A stretch of 64,000 nucleotides of DNA, taken from contig NZ_FWFV01000002.1 in assembly GCF_900172315.1 (NCBI RefSeq), positions 310,001 through 374,000 on the forward strand. Reading direction: 5' to 3'. The notes beneath the pieces are model-generated. The model was not told where the DNA came from. It saw only the letters and a list, made by a program, of their open reading frames with translations, and ran no database searches. This DNA is from Palleronia marisminoris. Lineage in GTDB: Bacteria > Pseudomonadota > Alphaproteobacteria > Rhodobacterales > Rhodobacteraceae. Position 1 is the stretch's first letter. The number at the start of each line of letters is the position of its first letter. A program made the position numbers and the translations under genes. Shown here piece after piece: positions 19,234 through 29,879 of this stretch.

Positions 19234-19397
19234 TCGAACGCACCCTTCCCGACCGCAGCGACGTGACCTCCGACCCCACGCCGCGACACGAAGCCTCGGA
19301 CCTCTTGCGTGGCTCGACCACGGCGGAAATCAGGCTAGAAGACAGGGTCTACACGCTGCGCCTGACGCGCGCGGGAAAGTTGATTCTGACGAAGTGA
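19230..19397 (+). CDS. hemP: Hemin uptake protein HemP
   Basis: A 55-residue HemP-like protein. The C-terminal half carries the family core LLRGSTTAEIRLEDRVYTL and ends RLTRAGKLILTK, nearly identical to the consensus ending. HemP regulates or supports heme uptake gene expression in alphaproteobacteria and is usually iron-regulated; no heme receptor is adjacent here. It starts inside the stop of the preceding 50-codon frame. It would be missed by annotation with a 60-residue cutoff. Confidence 0.85.
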   Translation: MIERTLPDRSDVTSDPTPRHEASDLLRGSTTAEIRLEDRVYTLRLTRAGKLILTK

Positions 19398-19418
19398 CCC
19401 CAGCAAAAGGGTAGCCCC

Positions 19419-19694
19419 ATGGCCAAGGTCCAGAGCGCCTGCATCGGCGTGTGCAAGTTCAACCGCCCCGGCCCCGCCGGCGCGCATTGCATCGGCTGTT
19501 CGATGACAAAGCCGCAGAAGAAGATCGCGAAGAAACAGAAGAAGCCCGAGGCGGCCGAGGCGATGTTGGCGCTTATCGTGGCGCAGCAGCAGCAGATGGG
19601 CCGCTTCGATCACTGGCGCGGCGCCTACCTGAAGCGCTGCATGAAAAAGGGGCGGCCCGTGCCGCCCCTGATCCGGGATCGTGAGGCCAGCTAA
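19419..19694 (+). CDS. Small Cys-containing protein, DUF1289-like
   Basis: A 91-residue protein beginning with SACIGVCKFNRPGPAGAHCIGCSM, a four-Cys arrangement like the DUF1289 zinc-binding pattern, followed by a Lys-rich segment and a helical C-terminal region ending in basic residues. Most DUF1289 proteins have CxxC...CxGC, which this matches. Function is unknown; it directly follows hemP. Confidence 0.65.
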   Translation: MAKVQSACIGVCKFNRPGPAGAHCIGCSMTKPQKKIAKKQKKPEAAEAMLALIVAQQQQMGRFDHWRGAYLKRCMKKGRPVPPLIRDREAS

Positions 19695-19699
19695 GGCCG

Positions 19700-20170
19700 T
19701 CAGCGCAGGTGGGCGCGTAGCATCCAGGCGAATTTGTCGTGGATGCGGCCGCGCTCGATCGCCAGGTCCTCGGTGCGGATGTCGCCATGCTTGGCCGAGA
19801 CTTCGGACAGTCCGGCAAGCGTGGCACCGATGGTCTCCTGCGCTTCGGCGAGGTGACGGATCATCTCGCGGTCCTGCGCCTCTTCGTCGCCTTCGCTGAC
19901 CTTCGAGCGCTTCAGGTGCCCGGCAAGGGTGCCCTCGGCCTTGTGGCCGATGGTGCGCACACGCTCGGCCAGGTCGTCCTGACCCACGAAGTGATCCTCG
20001 TAGATCTCCTGGAACAGCGCGTGGAGCGGGCCGAAGGACATGCCCTCGACGTTCCAGTGGTAGTTCTGGGCGAGCATCGTGGTCACGACGGTCTCGGCCA
20101 GCGCCTGGTGGAGCGCGTTGGCGATCTCGGCGCTGGCGTCGGGGGAAAGATCGGAAGCTGTTTCGGCCAT
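19700..20170 (-). CDS. dps: Dps family DNA-binding ferritin-like protein
   Basis: A 156-residue four-helix ferritin-like protein that oxidises and stores iron and protects DNA. The ferroxidase residues are in LAQNYHWNVEGMSFGPLH and LFQEIYEDHFVGQDDLAERV, the classic Dps pattern. The ATG at 20170 is preceded by AGGA; a longer frame to 20233 is not needed. It converges with the DUF1289-like gene. OxyR or Fur control is common in the family but no site is claimed here. Confidence 0.95.
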   Translation of the reverse strand: MAETASDLSPDASAEIANALHQALAETVVTTMLAQNYHWNVEGMSFGPLHALFQEIYEDHFVGQDDLAERVRTIGHKAEGTLAGHLKRSKVSEGDEEAQDREMIRHLAEAQETIGATLAGLSEVSAKHGDIRTEDLAIERGRIHDKFAWMLRAHLR

Positions 20171-20284
20171 GGGATGTCCTGTCTGCTGTGGCGAAAGGCT
20201 GGCTTGCGACGGCTTGCTGCCTTGGTCCCCCAAGACATAGGAATCCGCTCCGTCCTGTCCAGTTTCGCCAGCGCGCGCGCGGGC

Positions 20285-20692
20285 TCAGCCGGTGCGGTCC
20301 AGCCGCTCGCTCAGCCCCCGCACCAGCAATTGCAGGTAAGGCACCGCCTCGGGGCGGACCCGGCTGCGGGTCAGGAACCGCAGGCTGGCCCCGTCGCGCC
20401 GGTGGACCGCCTCTTGCAGGGACAAGAGCCATTCCTCGTCGAACGAGCGTCCGGGCGCGCCCGGCCGCCAGATCACCGGGCGGCGCAGGGTCATCTCGGG
20501 CAGGGTCCGGGCAAGCGCCATGGCATAGTCGTCGGGTCCCGCATCCGCCGCCAGGAGGGCGCAGGCCCGCAGCGATCCACGCGGCGCCGTCCGGCAGGCC
20601 AGCGCCGACAGGCGAAGGAACGCAATCAACGGCGGCTGTGTGCCGATGACCGGTGCGATGTCGGCTTCTATCCTGCGGACGGTCTGCGTCAT
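20285..20692 (-). CDS. Hypothetical protein, Arg-rich helical
   Basis: A 135-residue protein I do not recognise. It is rich in Arg, Leu and Ala and predicted mostly helical, with MALARTLPEMTLRRP and RSFDEEWLLSLQEAVHRRD in the middle and a helical end. There is no signal peptide or membrane segment. The ATG at 20692 is chosen; an earlier start at 20749 would encroach on the promoter region of the beta-helix gene. It lies upstream of dps on the same strand. Confidence 0.55.
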   Translation of the reverse strand: MTQTVRRIEADIAPVIGTQPPLIAFLRLSALACRTAPRGSLRACALLAADAGPDDYAMALARTLPEMTLRRPVIWRPGAPGRSFDEEWLLSLQEAVHRRDGASLRFLTRSRVRPEAVPYLQLLVRGLSERLDRTG

Positions 20693-20823
20693 GGTGCGGT
20701 TCCCCGGATCATTCCCGAGCACATTACTCGGATGATCCGGCCGCGCCAACCCCCTGTGGTGTCATCGATATGTCACGCTGCCGGACTAGGTCGGGCCGCA
20801 ATCTGCCACCACAGGACGTATCC

Positions 20824-22224
20824 ATGCGCACGACGCTTTCCCTCTCCCTTGTCGCTCTTCTGGCGGCCGGTGCCGTCCAGGCCCAGGCGCCGATCACCGT
20901 CACCAACACTGCCAACTCCGGCGAAGGCAGCTTCCGCCATGCGCTGGAACTGGCGGCGCAAGAGCGTGAGGGCGCGCGGATCGTCATCCTGACCGAGGGC
21001 GACATCGCAGTGGAAAGCGGCCTCGCCTATACCGGGCAGGTCCCGGTCGAGATCGTCGGCCGGGGCCAGACCATCAGCCTTGACGTGGACGAGACGATCT
21101 TCGACTCGACGCAGGGTGCCAGCGTGTCGATCACCGACCTGAGCTTCGAGGGGCCGGGCGGCTTCTCGATCGAGAACAAGTCGAAGACCGGCGGCGCCAA
21201 GGGCATCTCGCTGCAGATGCGCGACGAGCAGGCCGGCGAGGCGCGCCTGGTCCTCGACACCGTCGCCGTGCGCGGCGTTTCGGGGCACGGCATCCATGTG
21301 TCCGACTGCTCGATGGCCGACCAGTGCGGCGCCGGCAGCGGCGGCGCGGGCAGCGGCTCGCGCGTGTCGATCGTGGCCGAGCTCAGCGACGTGATTGTCG
21401 AGAACGTCGGCACCGGCGCCTTCGACCGCGACGGCCTGCGCATCGACGAGCGTGGCGACGGCGGCATCCGGGCGACCATCCGCCGGTCGTCCTTCACCGG
21501 AATCGGCGCCGACGGGGTCGAGCTGGACGAGGGCGGCGCGGGCGACGTGATCGTCACCGCGACCGACTCGACCTTCTCAAAGAACGGGTTCTACTGCGAC
21601 CCCGAGATCATGGCCCAGTACTTGCCCGACCAGCCCGAGGGCGAGTTCGAGCCCGGCCAGATGCCCGAATCCGACATCCCCGCCAAGGTCGAGGGCAGCC
21701 CCGACGATGCCTGCATCGAGCGCGCGGTCGAAACCTACGACGACGGTTCGGTCGAGGAATACGAGTTCGCCCTCGACCTCGACGACGGGTTCGACGTGGA
21801 CGAGGCCGATGACGGATCGCTCGACATCCTCGTGGTCGGCGGCGAAGTGAACGGCAATCTCGACGAAGGCATGGACATGGACGAGATGGGCGCGGGCGAC
21901 CTCGTGGCCACCTATGTCGGCACCGCGGCCAGCGGCAACACCGACGACGCCTACAAGCACAGCGAAGCCGACGACGGCGCGGCCATCGGCCTGCTGTCCG
22001 GCGCATCGGCCAACGACAATGGCGGCGTGGGCTTCGTCTACGAGGAAGAAGGCGCGGGCGATGTCACCGCCGAGGTGACGGACGTGACCACCTCGGGCAA
22101 CGACGACGGCGAGACCTCTCTGGAGTTCGTGCAGGAGGATGACGGCGTCGGCACCGTCACGATCACGGGCGGCACCCTCGCGGAAGAGATGGCGGCCGAG
22201 GGCGTCGAGCTGTCGCAGAACTGA
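20824..22224 (+). CDS. Secreted acidic right-handed beta-helix protein
   Basis: A 466-residue protein with a signal peptide (LSLVALLAAGAVQAQA) and a mature part opening ITVTNTANSGEGSFRHALE, the usual start of a chlamydia-polymorphic/parallel beta-helix repeat domain. The body contains tandem coils such as DEGGAGDVIVTATDS, DEMGAGDLVATYVGT and EEEGAGDVTAEVTDV. Overall it is very rich in Asp, Glu and Gly with few basic residues, suggesting Ca2+ binding. An insertion with two Cys lies near residues 255-300. Function unknown; periplasmic or extracellular. A terminator follows at 22243. Confidence 0.75.
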   Translation: MRTTLSLSLVALLAAGAVQAQAPITVTNTANSGEGSFRHALELAAQEREGARIVILTEGDIAVESGLAYTGQVPVEIVGRGQTISLDVDETIFDSTQGASVSITDLSFEGPGGFSIENKSKTGGAKGISLQMRDEQAGEARLVLDTVAVRGVSGHGIHVSDCSMADQCGAGSGGAGSGSRVSIVAELSDVIVENVGTGAFDRDGLRIDERGDGGIRATIRRSSFTGIGADGVELDEGGAGDVIVTATDSTFSKNGFYCDPEIMAQYLPDQPEGEFEPGQMPESDIPAKVEGSPDDACIERAVETYDDGSVEEYEFALDLDDGFDVDEADDGSLDILVVGGEVNGNLDEGMDMDEMGAGDLVATYVGTAASGNTDDAYKHSEADDGAAIGLLSGASANDNGGVGFVYEEEGAGDVTAEVTDVTTSGNDDGETSLEFVQEDDGVGTVTITGGTLAEEMAAEGVELSQN

Positions 22225-22242
22225 TTCCGACCGGGACCTTGA

Positions 22243-22277
22243 AAGCGCCCGTCCGGGCCGGACGGGCGCTTCTTCCT
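22243..22277 (+). terminator. Intrinsic terminator after the beta-helix gene
   Basis: AGCGCCCGTCC at 22244-22254 pairs with GGACGGGCGCT at 22260-22270 around a five-base loop, followed by TCTTCCTGTT. The 11-bp GC-rich stem lies 19 bases after the stop codon. Confidence 0.8.
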
Positions 22278-22403
22278 GTTCAGCCGATCGGCGGATTCAC
22301 GCCGCCCCCCAATTCCGGCTGCTTGCGCCCGGATCACGAATTGGCAATCTGCCCGTGAAGCCCCGGCCAAACACGGGGCGCGCGGCTTGAGGGACAGACC
22401 AGC

Positions 22404-22943
22404 ATGAAACGTACCCTGACACGGACGGCCATGCTCGGCCTGCTTATCGCCTCGTTGTCCGCCTGCGGCGCACGGACAGTCGACGATGTCGACGTCACCC
22501 GACGGGCGGGGTTGGATACGGGGCTTCTGTCGCAAGCGATCAACGTCGCGACGCGCATGGACTCTCAAGGCAAGCGCGTTTGGTGCGTCCCCTTCGCCCG
22601 CAACGCCACCGGCATCCAGATCCGCGGCGACGCCGGCACCTGGTGGTCGCAGGCCGAAGCGCCCTACGCCCGCAGCCACGAGCCCGCCGTGGGCGCGATC
22701 ATGGCGTTCAGCTCGTCGTCCAAGCTGAACCGGGGCCACCTCGCGGTCGTGTCCCGACGCATTTCTGACCGGCAGATCACGATTCATCACGCGAACTGGC
22801 ACCGCAACAAGGTCTCGCTCGACATGGGCGTGATCGACGTGTCCGAGGCCGGCGACTGGTCGAAGGTCCGCGTGGAGAGCCAGCCCGGTACCTATGGCGG
22901 CACCTATCCCGTCGACGGCTTCATCCTGCGCCCGCGCGGCTGA
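22404..22943 (+). CDS. CHAP-domain lipoprotein (putative amidase)
   Basis: A 179-residue protein with a lipoprotein signal peptide and lipobox (LIASLSACG, Cys near residue 21), then a CHAP-like fold: the putative catalytic Cys in RVWCVPFARNATG, the His in NRGHLAVVSRR, and HHANWHRNK. CHAP domains cleave peptidoglycan amide or endopeptide bonds. The spacing matches short alphaproteobacterial CHAP proteins. Its 3' end overlaps the convergent kinase gene by 23 bases. Confidence 0.82.
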   Translation: MKRTLTRTAMLGLLIASLSACGARTVDDVDVTRRAGLDTGLLSQAINVATRMDSQGKRVWCVPFARNATGIQIRGDAGTWWSQAEAPYARSHEPAVGAIMAFSSSSKLNRGHLAVVSRRISDRQITIHHANWHRNKVSLDMGVIDVSEAGDWSKVRVESQPGTYGGTYPVDGFILRPRG

Positions 22944-25455
22944 ACTGCCCGGCACGCGACGCGGGCAGATGATGCCCGAGTGCCCGGCGGCTTCCGTCCC
23001 AGAGGCCGCGCAGCTGCGGTAGCGTTCGGGTCGGCACCTCGCCATCCGTCTTGATCGACCGTTCGATCACACACAGAGACTCGTGCAGACGCATCATGCC
23101 GAAGCTCGCCGCGGCCCCCGCCAGGTCATGGGCCAGGCGCCGGCGCTGTTCGACCGACTGCGCCGGATCCGAGAGGGCGGGCAGGTCGCGCTCCATCTGG
23201 CGCGACAGGGACTGGACCAGCTCCGCCGTGCGGTCCGGTCCCAGCGTGGCGAGTATCGACTCGATCATCTCCGGCCGGCAGAGCGGCTCGGGCGCCCGCG
23301 CGGCGCGCGTCACCGTTTCCGCCAGCGCGGCCCGGTCGAGCGGCTTGGTCACGCAGCTATTCATTCCCGCGGCACGGAACGCCTCGAGTTCTTCGGGCAG
23401 CACATGCGCCGTCACGCCGATGATCGGCGCACCCGACGACGGACCGCCCCCCGAGCGGATCCGCCGCGCCGCCGTCGGGCCGTCCAGCACCGGCATCGAG
23501 ATATCCATCAGGATCACGTCGAATGCCTCCTTCTCGGCGCAGGCCACTCCTTCCAACCCGTCTCGCGCCTCGACCACCTCGTGCCCCTCGGCCCGCAGGA
23601 AATCGCGCGCGACGAGGCGGTTGATGTCATTGTCCTCGATCAGCAGGACCCTGAGGGGCCGGCTTGGCGCGGCAGTCCGGACGACCGGCTCCGGCACGGC
23701 CACATTCACGGGAAGGCGCACCCAGAACGTGCTGCCCACGCCCTGCTCGCTTTCGACGCCGATCGTGCCTCCCAGGCTGTTCATGATCCGCGTGGCGATG
23801 CCGAGGCCAAGGCCCGTTCCCCGATGCCGCCGCGCATAGGTGGGGTCGGCGGTCTCGAACGCGCCGAAGATGCGCTCGCGATCCTCGGGCGCGATGCCGA
23901 TGCCCGTGTCCGAGACGCGGATCTCCAGGGTCTCTCCGTCCTCGAGGTGGAGGGCGATGTCGACCCGGCCCTCGCGCGTGAACTTGATGGCGTTCCCGAC
24001 GAGGTTCAGCAGAACGTGCCGCAGCATCTTCGGATCGGTGACGATCCGGTCGGGCACCTCGTCCGCACGCGTCCAGGACAGCGTCAGCCCCGCCGAATCC
24101 GCCAACGCGCCCAATGTGCCGACGACGCTTTCCACCAGCGTAGGCAGATCGCCGGCGCGGAGGTCGGGCTCCACCCGGTCGGCATCGAACTTCGCGATGT
24201 CGAGCACATCCTCCACCAGCCCGAGCATCAGGTCGCCCGACCTCTCGATCGTGTTGACCAGTTGCTGCTGCCGCCCGTCCAGGGACGTGTCGCGCAAAAG
24301 CTCGAGGGCACCCAGGATGCCATTGAGGGGCGTGCGCATCTCGTGGCTCATCACGGCGAGGAAGTCGGCCTTGCTGCGCTCGCCGGCCAGGGCGCGGTCA
24401 CGGGCTTCGCGCAATGCGGCCTCGGTCTCGCGACGTTGCGAGATGTCGCGCAGAAAGGCGACCTGCGCCCAACCCTCCGGGGTTTTCGTGGCATCCACCG
24501 AGATCTCGATGGGGACGGGCCGGTCGTCCGAGGCCCGGGCAGTCGCCTCGAGGCGCCGCTCGTCCGGTCCGGGGCGACGGCCCTCGCCCAGGAACCGCAG
24601 CCGGCCACGCTCGGCCTCGTCGAAGAGAAGCGGAAGCATGTCGCGGCCCGCGACCTCGGCCGGGTCGAGCCCGAACAGGTCCTGCGCGACCTTGTTCATC
24701 GTCTTGATCCGGCCGCGGGAATCCAGCACGAAGATGGCATCGAGCGACGTGCCGACGATCGTCCGCATCTGGCTCGACTGGGTCTCGATCTCGCGGGCCC
24801 GGTTTACGGTGGTGCGGAACACGACGAGAAGCGCGGCGGACAGCAGGACAAGTCCCGCCACCCCCGCGGCAAGGAAACGCCCGGTCGCCCTGAGCGACGT
24901 CGAGACCCGGTCCCACAACGCGGCGTTGCGGTCGGACGCATAGGTGAGGCCGATCAGCGCGCTCTTGCGGACCCAGGGCTCGACCGCAGCCGACATCGCC
25001 ACCAGTTCGGGAAGCGACGCGGCAACGCGCGCGTCGTCTGCCTCGAGGACCGGCAGGGCCGCCTGCACGAAGCCGCGGACCTCGTCATACGCCTCGATGA
25101 AGTCCGGGTCGTCGATGTAGTGGCTGAAGGTGCCGGAGGTCTCGGGCGGGATCACCCTTGAATAGAAGATGTCGAACCACAGGCGAAGGTCTTCCAGATC
25201 GCCCTGTCCCGTCGCGGCATCCCTGAGAGCCCGATCGAACTTCATGAACTCGACTTCGATCTGGGCCAGACCGAAGATGTCGGGTTCCGTCGGTTCGACG
25301 TCGTGCTTTTCGATCTGGCGTGCAATCGAGGTGCCGAGCAACAGGCAGGCGGCCGTCAGCAGGGCCAGCGCCGCGCCGAGGAACGTGGGGATGCGGTCGT
25401 GACGACCCCTCAGCCGCAATCGTCGCATAGGCATCTTCGTCCTCGTCACCGGCAT
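22921..25455 (-). CDS. Hybrid sensor histidine kinase (PAS-HisKA-HATPase-REC-HPt)
   Basis: An 844-residue inner-membrane kinase. A first transmembrane helix (about 24-46) and a second (about 195-218) enclose a periplasmic sensor of about 150 residues. Then come a PAS domain (GTSLDAIFVLDSRGRI), HisKA with the phospho-His in VMSHEMRTPLNG, HATPase with NAIKFT, DTGIGI and GTGLGLGIA, a receiver with the Asp in ILMDISMPVLDG, and a C-terminal HPt with RRLAHDLAGAAASFG. This is a full phosphorelay in one chain. It begins 10 bases after the stop of the SUOX-like gene, implying an operon. Its response regulator is not in view. Confidence 0.92.
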   Translation of the reverse strand: MPVTRTKMPMRRLRLRGRHDRIPTFLGAALALLTAACLLLGTSIARQIEKHDVEPTEPDIFGLAQIEVEFMKFDRALRDAATGQGDLEDLRLWFDIFYSRVIPPETSGTFSHYIDDPDFIEAYDEVRGFVQAALPVLEADDARVAASLPELVAMSAAVEPWVRKSALIGLTYASDRNAALWDRVSTSLRATGRFLAAGVAGLVLLSAALLVVFRTTVNRAREIETQSSQMRTIVGTSLDAIFVLDSRGRIKTMNKVAQDLFGLDPAEVAGRDMLPLLFDEAERGRLRFLGEGRRPGPDERRLEATARASDDRPVPIEISVDATKTPEGWAQVAFLRDISQRRETEAALREARDRALAGERSKADFLAVMSHEMRTPLNGILGALELLRDTSLDGRQQQLVNTIERSGDLMLGLVEDVLDIAKFDADRVEPDLRAGDLPTLVESVVGTLGALADSAGLTLSWTRADEVPDRIVTDPKMLRHVLLNLVGNAIKFTREGRVDIALHLEDGETLEIRVSDTGIGIAPEDRERIFGAFETADPTYARRHRGTGLGLGIATRIMNSLGGTIGVESEQGVGSTFWVRLPVNVAVPEPVVRTAAPSRPLRVLLIEDNDINRLVARDFLRAEGHEVVEARDGLEGVACAEKEAFDVILMDISMPVLDGPTAARRIRSGGGPSSGAPIIGVTAHVLPEELEAFRAAGMNSCVTKPLDRAALAETVTRAARAPEPLCRPEMIESILATLGPDRTAELVQSLSRQMERDLPALSDPAQSVEQRRRLAHDLAGAAASFGMMRLHESLCVIERSIKTDGEVPTRTLPQLRGLWDGSRRALGHHLPASRAGQFSRAGAG

Positions 25456-25465
25456 CTGGATCTGC

Positions 25466-25969
25466 TTATTCGATCACTTCGATGCGATCCAATTGCCAGA
25501 CGCTGCGCGAATAATACGCCTCGTTCCTGAAGCTGTCATCCTGGTCCCACGGGAAGACGATCCAGAGCGGCCCCTTCTCGCGCAACGTCATCGGGGCGCC
25601 GTTGCGACGATATGCGATCAGCGCGCCCTCCAGCATCCTGTCGTCGAGCGGTATCCCGACCTCGTATTCGTTGATCGCGATGGCGCGCAACGTGCCTGCG
25701 TCGGCGCATACGGCGTCGAGCAGGGTGTCGATTCGAACGCCTTCGAAGATCTGCCGGCCTTCGGTCCACTTCGTCGTGGTATGGATGACGTCGGAGCCGA
25801 GGCTATCGAGGCCGGAAAGATCGAAGACGGCGTCTTCGCCCTGATTCGTGCACCCGATATCGCCGCTCACCGTGAGGATCACCCGGTCATGCGGCGCCGG
25901 AGGAAGGCTGCCGCTCGACTGCGCCGAGGCGCCCAGGACGAAGGATGCCACGAGAATGGGGCGGAGCAT
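25466..25969 (-). CDS. Exported SUOX-like (molybdopterin-fold) domain protein
   Basis: A 167-residue protein with a signal peptide (MLRPILVASFVLGASAQS) and one sulfite oxidase-type oxidoreductase domain: ILTVSGDIGCTN, FEGVRIDTLLDAV, INEYEVGIPLDD and PLWIVFPWDQDD. The domain is much shorter than enzymes such as MsrP and has no dimerisation part. It may bind a ligand without molybdenum cofactor. Position directly ahead of the hybrid kinase suggests a role as a periplasmic sensor partner. The ATG at 25969 follows GAGGACC. Confidence 0.75.
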   Translation of the reverse strand: MLRPILVASFVLGASAQSSGSLPPAPHDRVILTVSGDIGCTNQGEDAVFDLSGLDSLGSDVIHTTTKWTEGRQIFEGVRIDTLLDAVCADAGTLRAIAINEYEVGIPLDDRMLEGALIAYRRNGAPMTLREKGPLWIVFPWDQDDSFRNEAYYSRSVWQLDRIEVIE

Positions 25970-26066
25970 TGCGGTCCTCGGCGGGTTTTTCACGGGGCAC
26001 ATTCTTGCGCTCCGAAGCTGGACACGCCCTGGCCCGGGCGTGCCCTCGTCGCGTCGAAATCCGCAG

Positions 26067-26990
26067 TCAGACCGCGATGTTCGGGATGATCTGCTTCTTG
26101 CGGCTGACGATCCCCGGCAGGGTGACGGTGTCGGCTTCGCCGCAGACGGTCGAGAAGCTCTTCTCGACGATCTGGCGCACCTGGTCGTTCTGCAGGATCA
26201 CCGTCGCCTGCTGCTCGAGGATGTCAATGATGAAGAGCAGGACGTGATCCACGCCGTCCTCCTTCTCGACGCGGGCAATCGCTTCGATCAGGCTGTCCTT
26301 GCGCTTGAGAACGGTATCGGGCGACGTGGTCTCGAGGACCGAGACGCGGAACGTCCTGCCTTCGACATCGTGCTTCTTCGAGTCCATGCGCACGAGCTCG
26401 TCGTCCGAGAAGTCCGAGACGTCGGACTTCGCCGCGAACATCTCGGCCGCGTAGCCGGGAATTTGCACGCCAAGTTCGGAGGCGAGCCGTTCGGCCACGT
26501 CGCGGTCGTGGTCGGTGGTGGTGGGCGAGCGGAACTCCAGCGTGTCCGACAGGATGCAGGACAGCATCGCGCCCTTGATCGCGTCGGGCATGCGGCCGGC
26601 ATCGTTACCCATCATGTCGAACATGATCGTCGCGGTGCAGGCCAGCGGTCGGACGATGATCTCGATCGGGCCCTTTGTCGTCAGGCCGCCGACGAGTCGG
26701 TGGTGGTCGATGATCTGGCGGATGTCGGCGTCGGCGATGCTGTCGGGCAGTTCGGCGGGGTTGTTCGTGTCGACGATCACCACGTCCTGTCCGGTTTCCA
26801 GCGTCTCGATGATCTGCGGCTTGTCCAGCTTCCACCGGTCCAGCATCCAGGCGGCCTCGGTGTTCGGCTCGCCCAGCAGCACGGGCTCGGTGGTGAGGCC
26901 TTTGACCTCGTTGAGGTACCAGGACCAGATGATGGGCGATCCGGTCGAGTCGGTGTCGGGGGATTTGTGGCCGAAGACGAGCGTGGGCAT
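26067..26990 (-). CDS. ppaC: Manganese-dependent inorganic pyrophosphatase (family II)
   Basis: A 307-residue DHH-family enzyme that hydrolyses pyrophosphate. The metal-binding motifs are HKSPDTDS (residues 8-15), VDTNNPAE and the DHH signature IDHHRLVGG; the C-terminal DHHA2 domain carries SRKKQIIP, the substrate-binding SRKKQ motif. AGGAG precedes the ATG at 26990. Family II enzymes use Mn2+ or Co2+. It is divergent from the DUF2161 gene. Confidence 0.95.
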   Translation of the reverse strand: MPTLVFGHKSPDTDSTGSPIIWSWYLNEVKGLTTEPVLLGEPNTEAAWMLDRWKLDKPQIIETLETGQDVVIVDTNNPAELPDSIADADIRQIIDHHRLVGGLTTKGPIEIIVRPLACTATIMFDMMGNDAGRMPDAIKGAMLSCILSDTLEFRSPTTTDHDRDVAERLASELGVQIPGYAAEMFAAKSDVSDFSDDELVRMDSKKHDVEGRTFRVSVLETTSPDTVLKRKDSLIEAIARVEKEDGVDHVLLFIIDILEQQATVILQNDQVRQIVEKSFSTVCGEADTVTLPGIVSRKKQIIPNIAV

Positions 26991-27087
26991 TGGCGAGAAC
27001 TCCTGATGGGCGAGCCTATTCTTCGCGCGCGGTATAGGCGCACCCGCACGGCTTGTCACCCAGCGGCGATCGGGGCACGAACGGAGC

Positions 27088-27732
27088 ATGGCAGAACGGG
27101 AAAGCGACCTCTACGCGCCGGTCAAGCGGCTGCTTCAGGGACAGGGCTACGAGGTCAAGGGAGAGGTCGGCACCCTCGACGTGATGGCGGTGCGCGGGGA
27201 CGAACCGCCCGTGGTGGTCGAGTTGAAGCTCTCGTTCTCGCTGTCGCTCGTCCACCAGGGCGTGGACCGGCAGGCGCTGAGCGATCAGGTCTATCTTGCC
27301 GTGCCCAAGGGCGCACGCCGGGACGACAGGCGCAACGTCACGCTCTGCCGCCGCCTCGGGCTTGGCCTGATCACCGTGCGGCTGTCGGATGGCTGGATCG
27401 AGGTGCTGTGCGACCCCTCCCCCTACCGCCCCCGCCGGTTCCCCAAGCGCACCGCGCGGCTGCTGCGCGAGTTCGCCCGGCTGGAGGGCGATCCGAACGC
27501 GGGCGGCGGAACACGGCGGGGCCTGGTGACGGCATATCGGCAGGACGCGCTGCGCCTCGTCGCGGCGCTGGCCGACGGGCCCCGCACCGGCGCCGACCTT
27601 GCCCGCGAGACAGGGGTCGTGCAGGCGCGCCGCATCATGGCCGACAACCACCATGGCTGGTTCGAGAAGGTCTCGCGCGGGCTCTACGGCCTCAGTGACG
27701 CAGGGCGAAAATCGAGCGGTTCCAAAGGGTAA
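27088..27732 (+). CDS. DUF2161 protein, putative PD-(D/E)xK nuclease fold
   Basis: A 214-residue protein of the DUF2161 family. The first half has the nuclease-fold signature: a Glu in [26 protein letters not shown], then the E-x-K of [10 protein letters not shown], fitting a PD-(D/E)xK active site. The last part (about 150-205) has an HTH-like segment [16 protein letters not shown]. The real function is unknown. It sits between ppaC and groES; a promoter and CIRCE element for groESL follow its stop. Confidence 0.8.
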   Translation: MAERESDLYAPVKRLLQGQGYEVKGEVGTLDVMAVRGDEPPVVVELKLSFSLSLVHQGVDRQALSDQVYLAVPKGARRDDRRNVTLCRRLGLGLITVRLSDGWIEVLCDPSPYRPRRFPKRTARLLREFARLEGDPNAGGGTRRGLVTAYRQDALRLVAALADGPRTGADLARETGVVQARRIMADNHHGWFEKVSRGLYGLSDAGRKSSGSKG

Positions 27733-27776
27733 CGACGCTCCCTCCCGAATTCCTGTGCGGCACCCCTTTCACCCCG

Positions 27777-27839
27777 TTGACAGTCTCGTGCCCCCTGCAT
27801 ATCTCCAGCTCGTTAGCACTCGACCCGAAAGAGTGCCAA
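27777..27839 (+). promoter_or_regulatory. groESL promoter with CIRCE operator (HrcA site)
   Basis: A CIRCE inverted repeat, TTAGCACTC at 27813-27821 and GAGTGCCAA at 27831-27839 with the standard nine-base spacer, matches the consensus TTAGCACTC-N9-GAGTGCTAA with one mismatch. Upstream, TTGACA at 27777-27782 and a weak TATCTC at 27800 with a 17-base spacer form a sigma70-type promoter, placing the operator at or just after the start site. HrcA repression with heat-shock release is expected; hrcA is not in the window. Confidence 0.93.
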
Positions 27840-27875
27840 CACCCAGATTATGATGAACCAAGGAGCGTTCACGAC

Positions 27876-28163
27876 ATGGCTTTCACTCCCCTTCACGACC
27901 GTGTCCTGGTCCGCCGCGTCGAATCCGACGAGAAGACCAAGGGTGGTCTCATCATCCCCGACAGCGCCAAGGAAAAGCCCCAGGAGGGCGAAGTGGTCGC
28001 AGTCGGCGCCGGTGCGCGTGACGAGGACGGCGAGCGGATCGCGATGGACGTCAAGCAGGGCGATCGCATCCTCTTCGGCAAGTGGTCCGGCACCGAGATC
28101 ACCATCGACGGCGAAGAACTTCTGATCATGAAGGAATCGGACATCCTCGGCGTCACCGCCTGA
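27876..28163 (+). CDS. groES: Co-chaperonin GroES
   Basis: A 95-residue Gro[19 protein letters not shown] at the N-terminus, the mobile loop [16 protein letters not shown], the roof region and the C-terminal [14 protein letters not shown] are typical. It caps GroEL during the folding cycle. AAGGAG lies upstream of the ATG, and groEL follows 51 bases after the stop in one operon behind the CIRCE promoter. Confidence 0.98.
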   Translation: MAFTPLHDRVLVRRVESDEKTKGGLIIPDSAKEKPQEGEVVAVGAGARDEDGERIAMDVKQGDRILFGKWSGTEITIDGEELLIMKESDILGVTA

Positions 28164-28190
28164 GCCCAGTCCGCTTCCCTTCCCAACTGA

Positions 28191-29855
<1,665 letters not shown>

Positions 29856-29879
29856 ACACACGTTCTTCTGAACGTTTGT

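Noticed and set aside
23083..25161. A 692-codon plus-strand frame opposite the hybrid kinase
   Set aside because: Antisense shadow of a protein with clear kinase motifs; no domains of its own.
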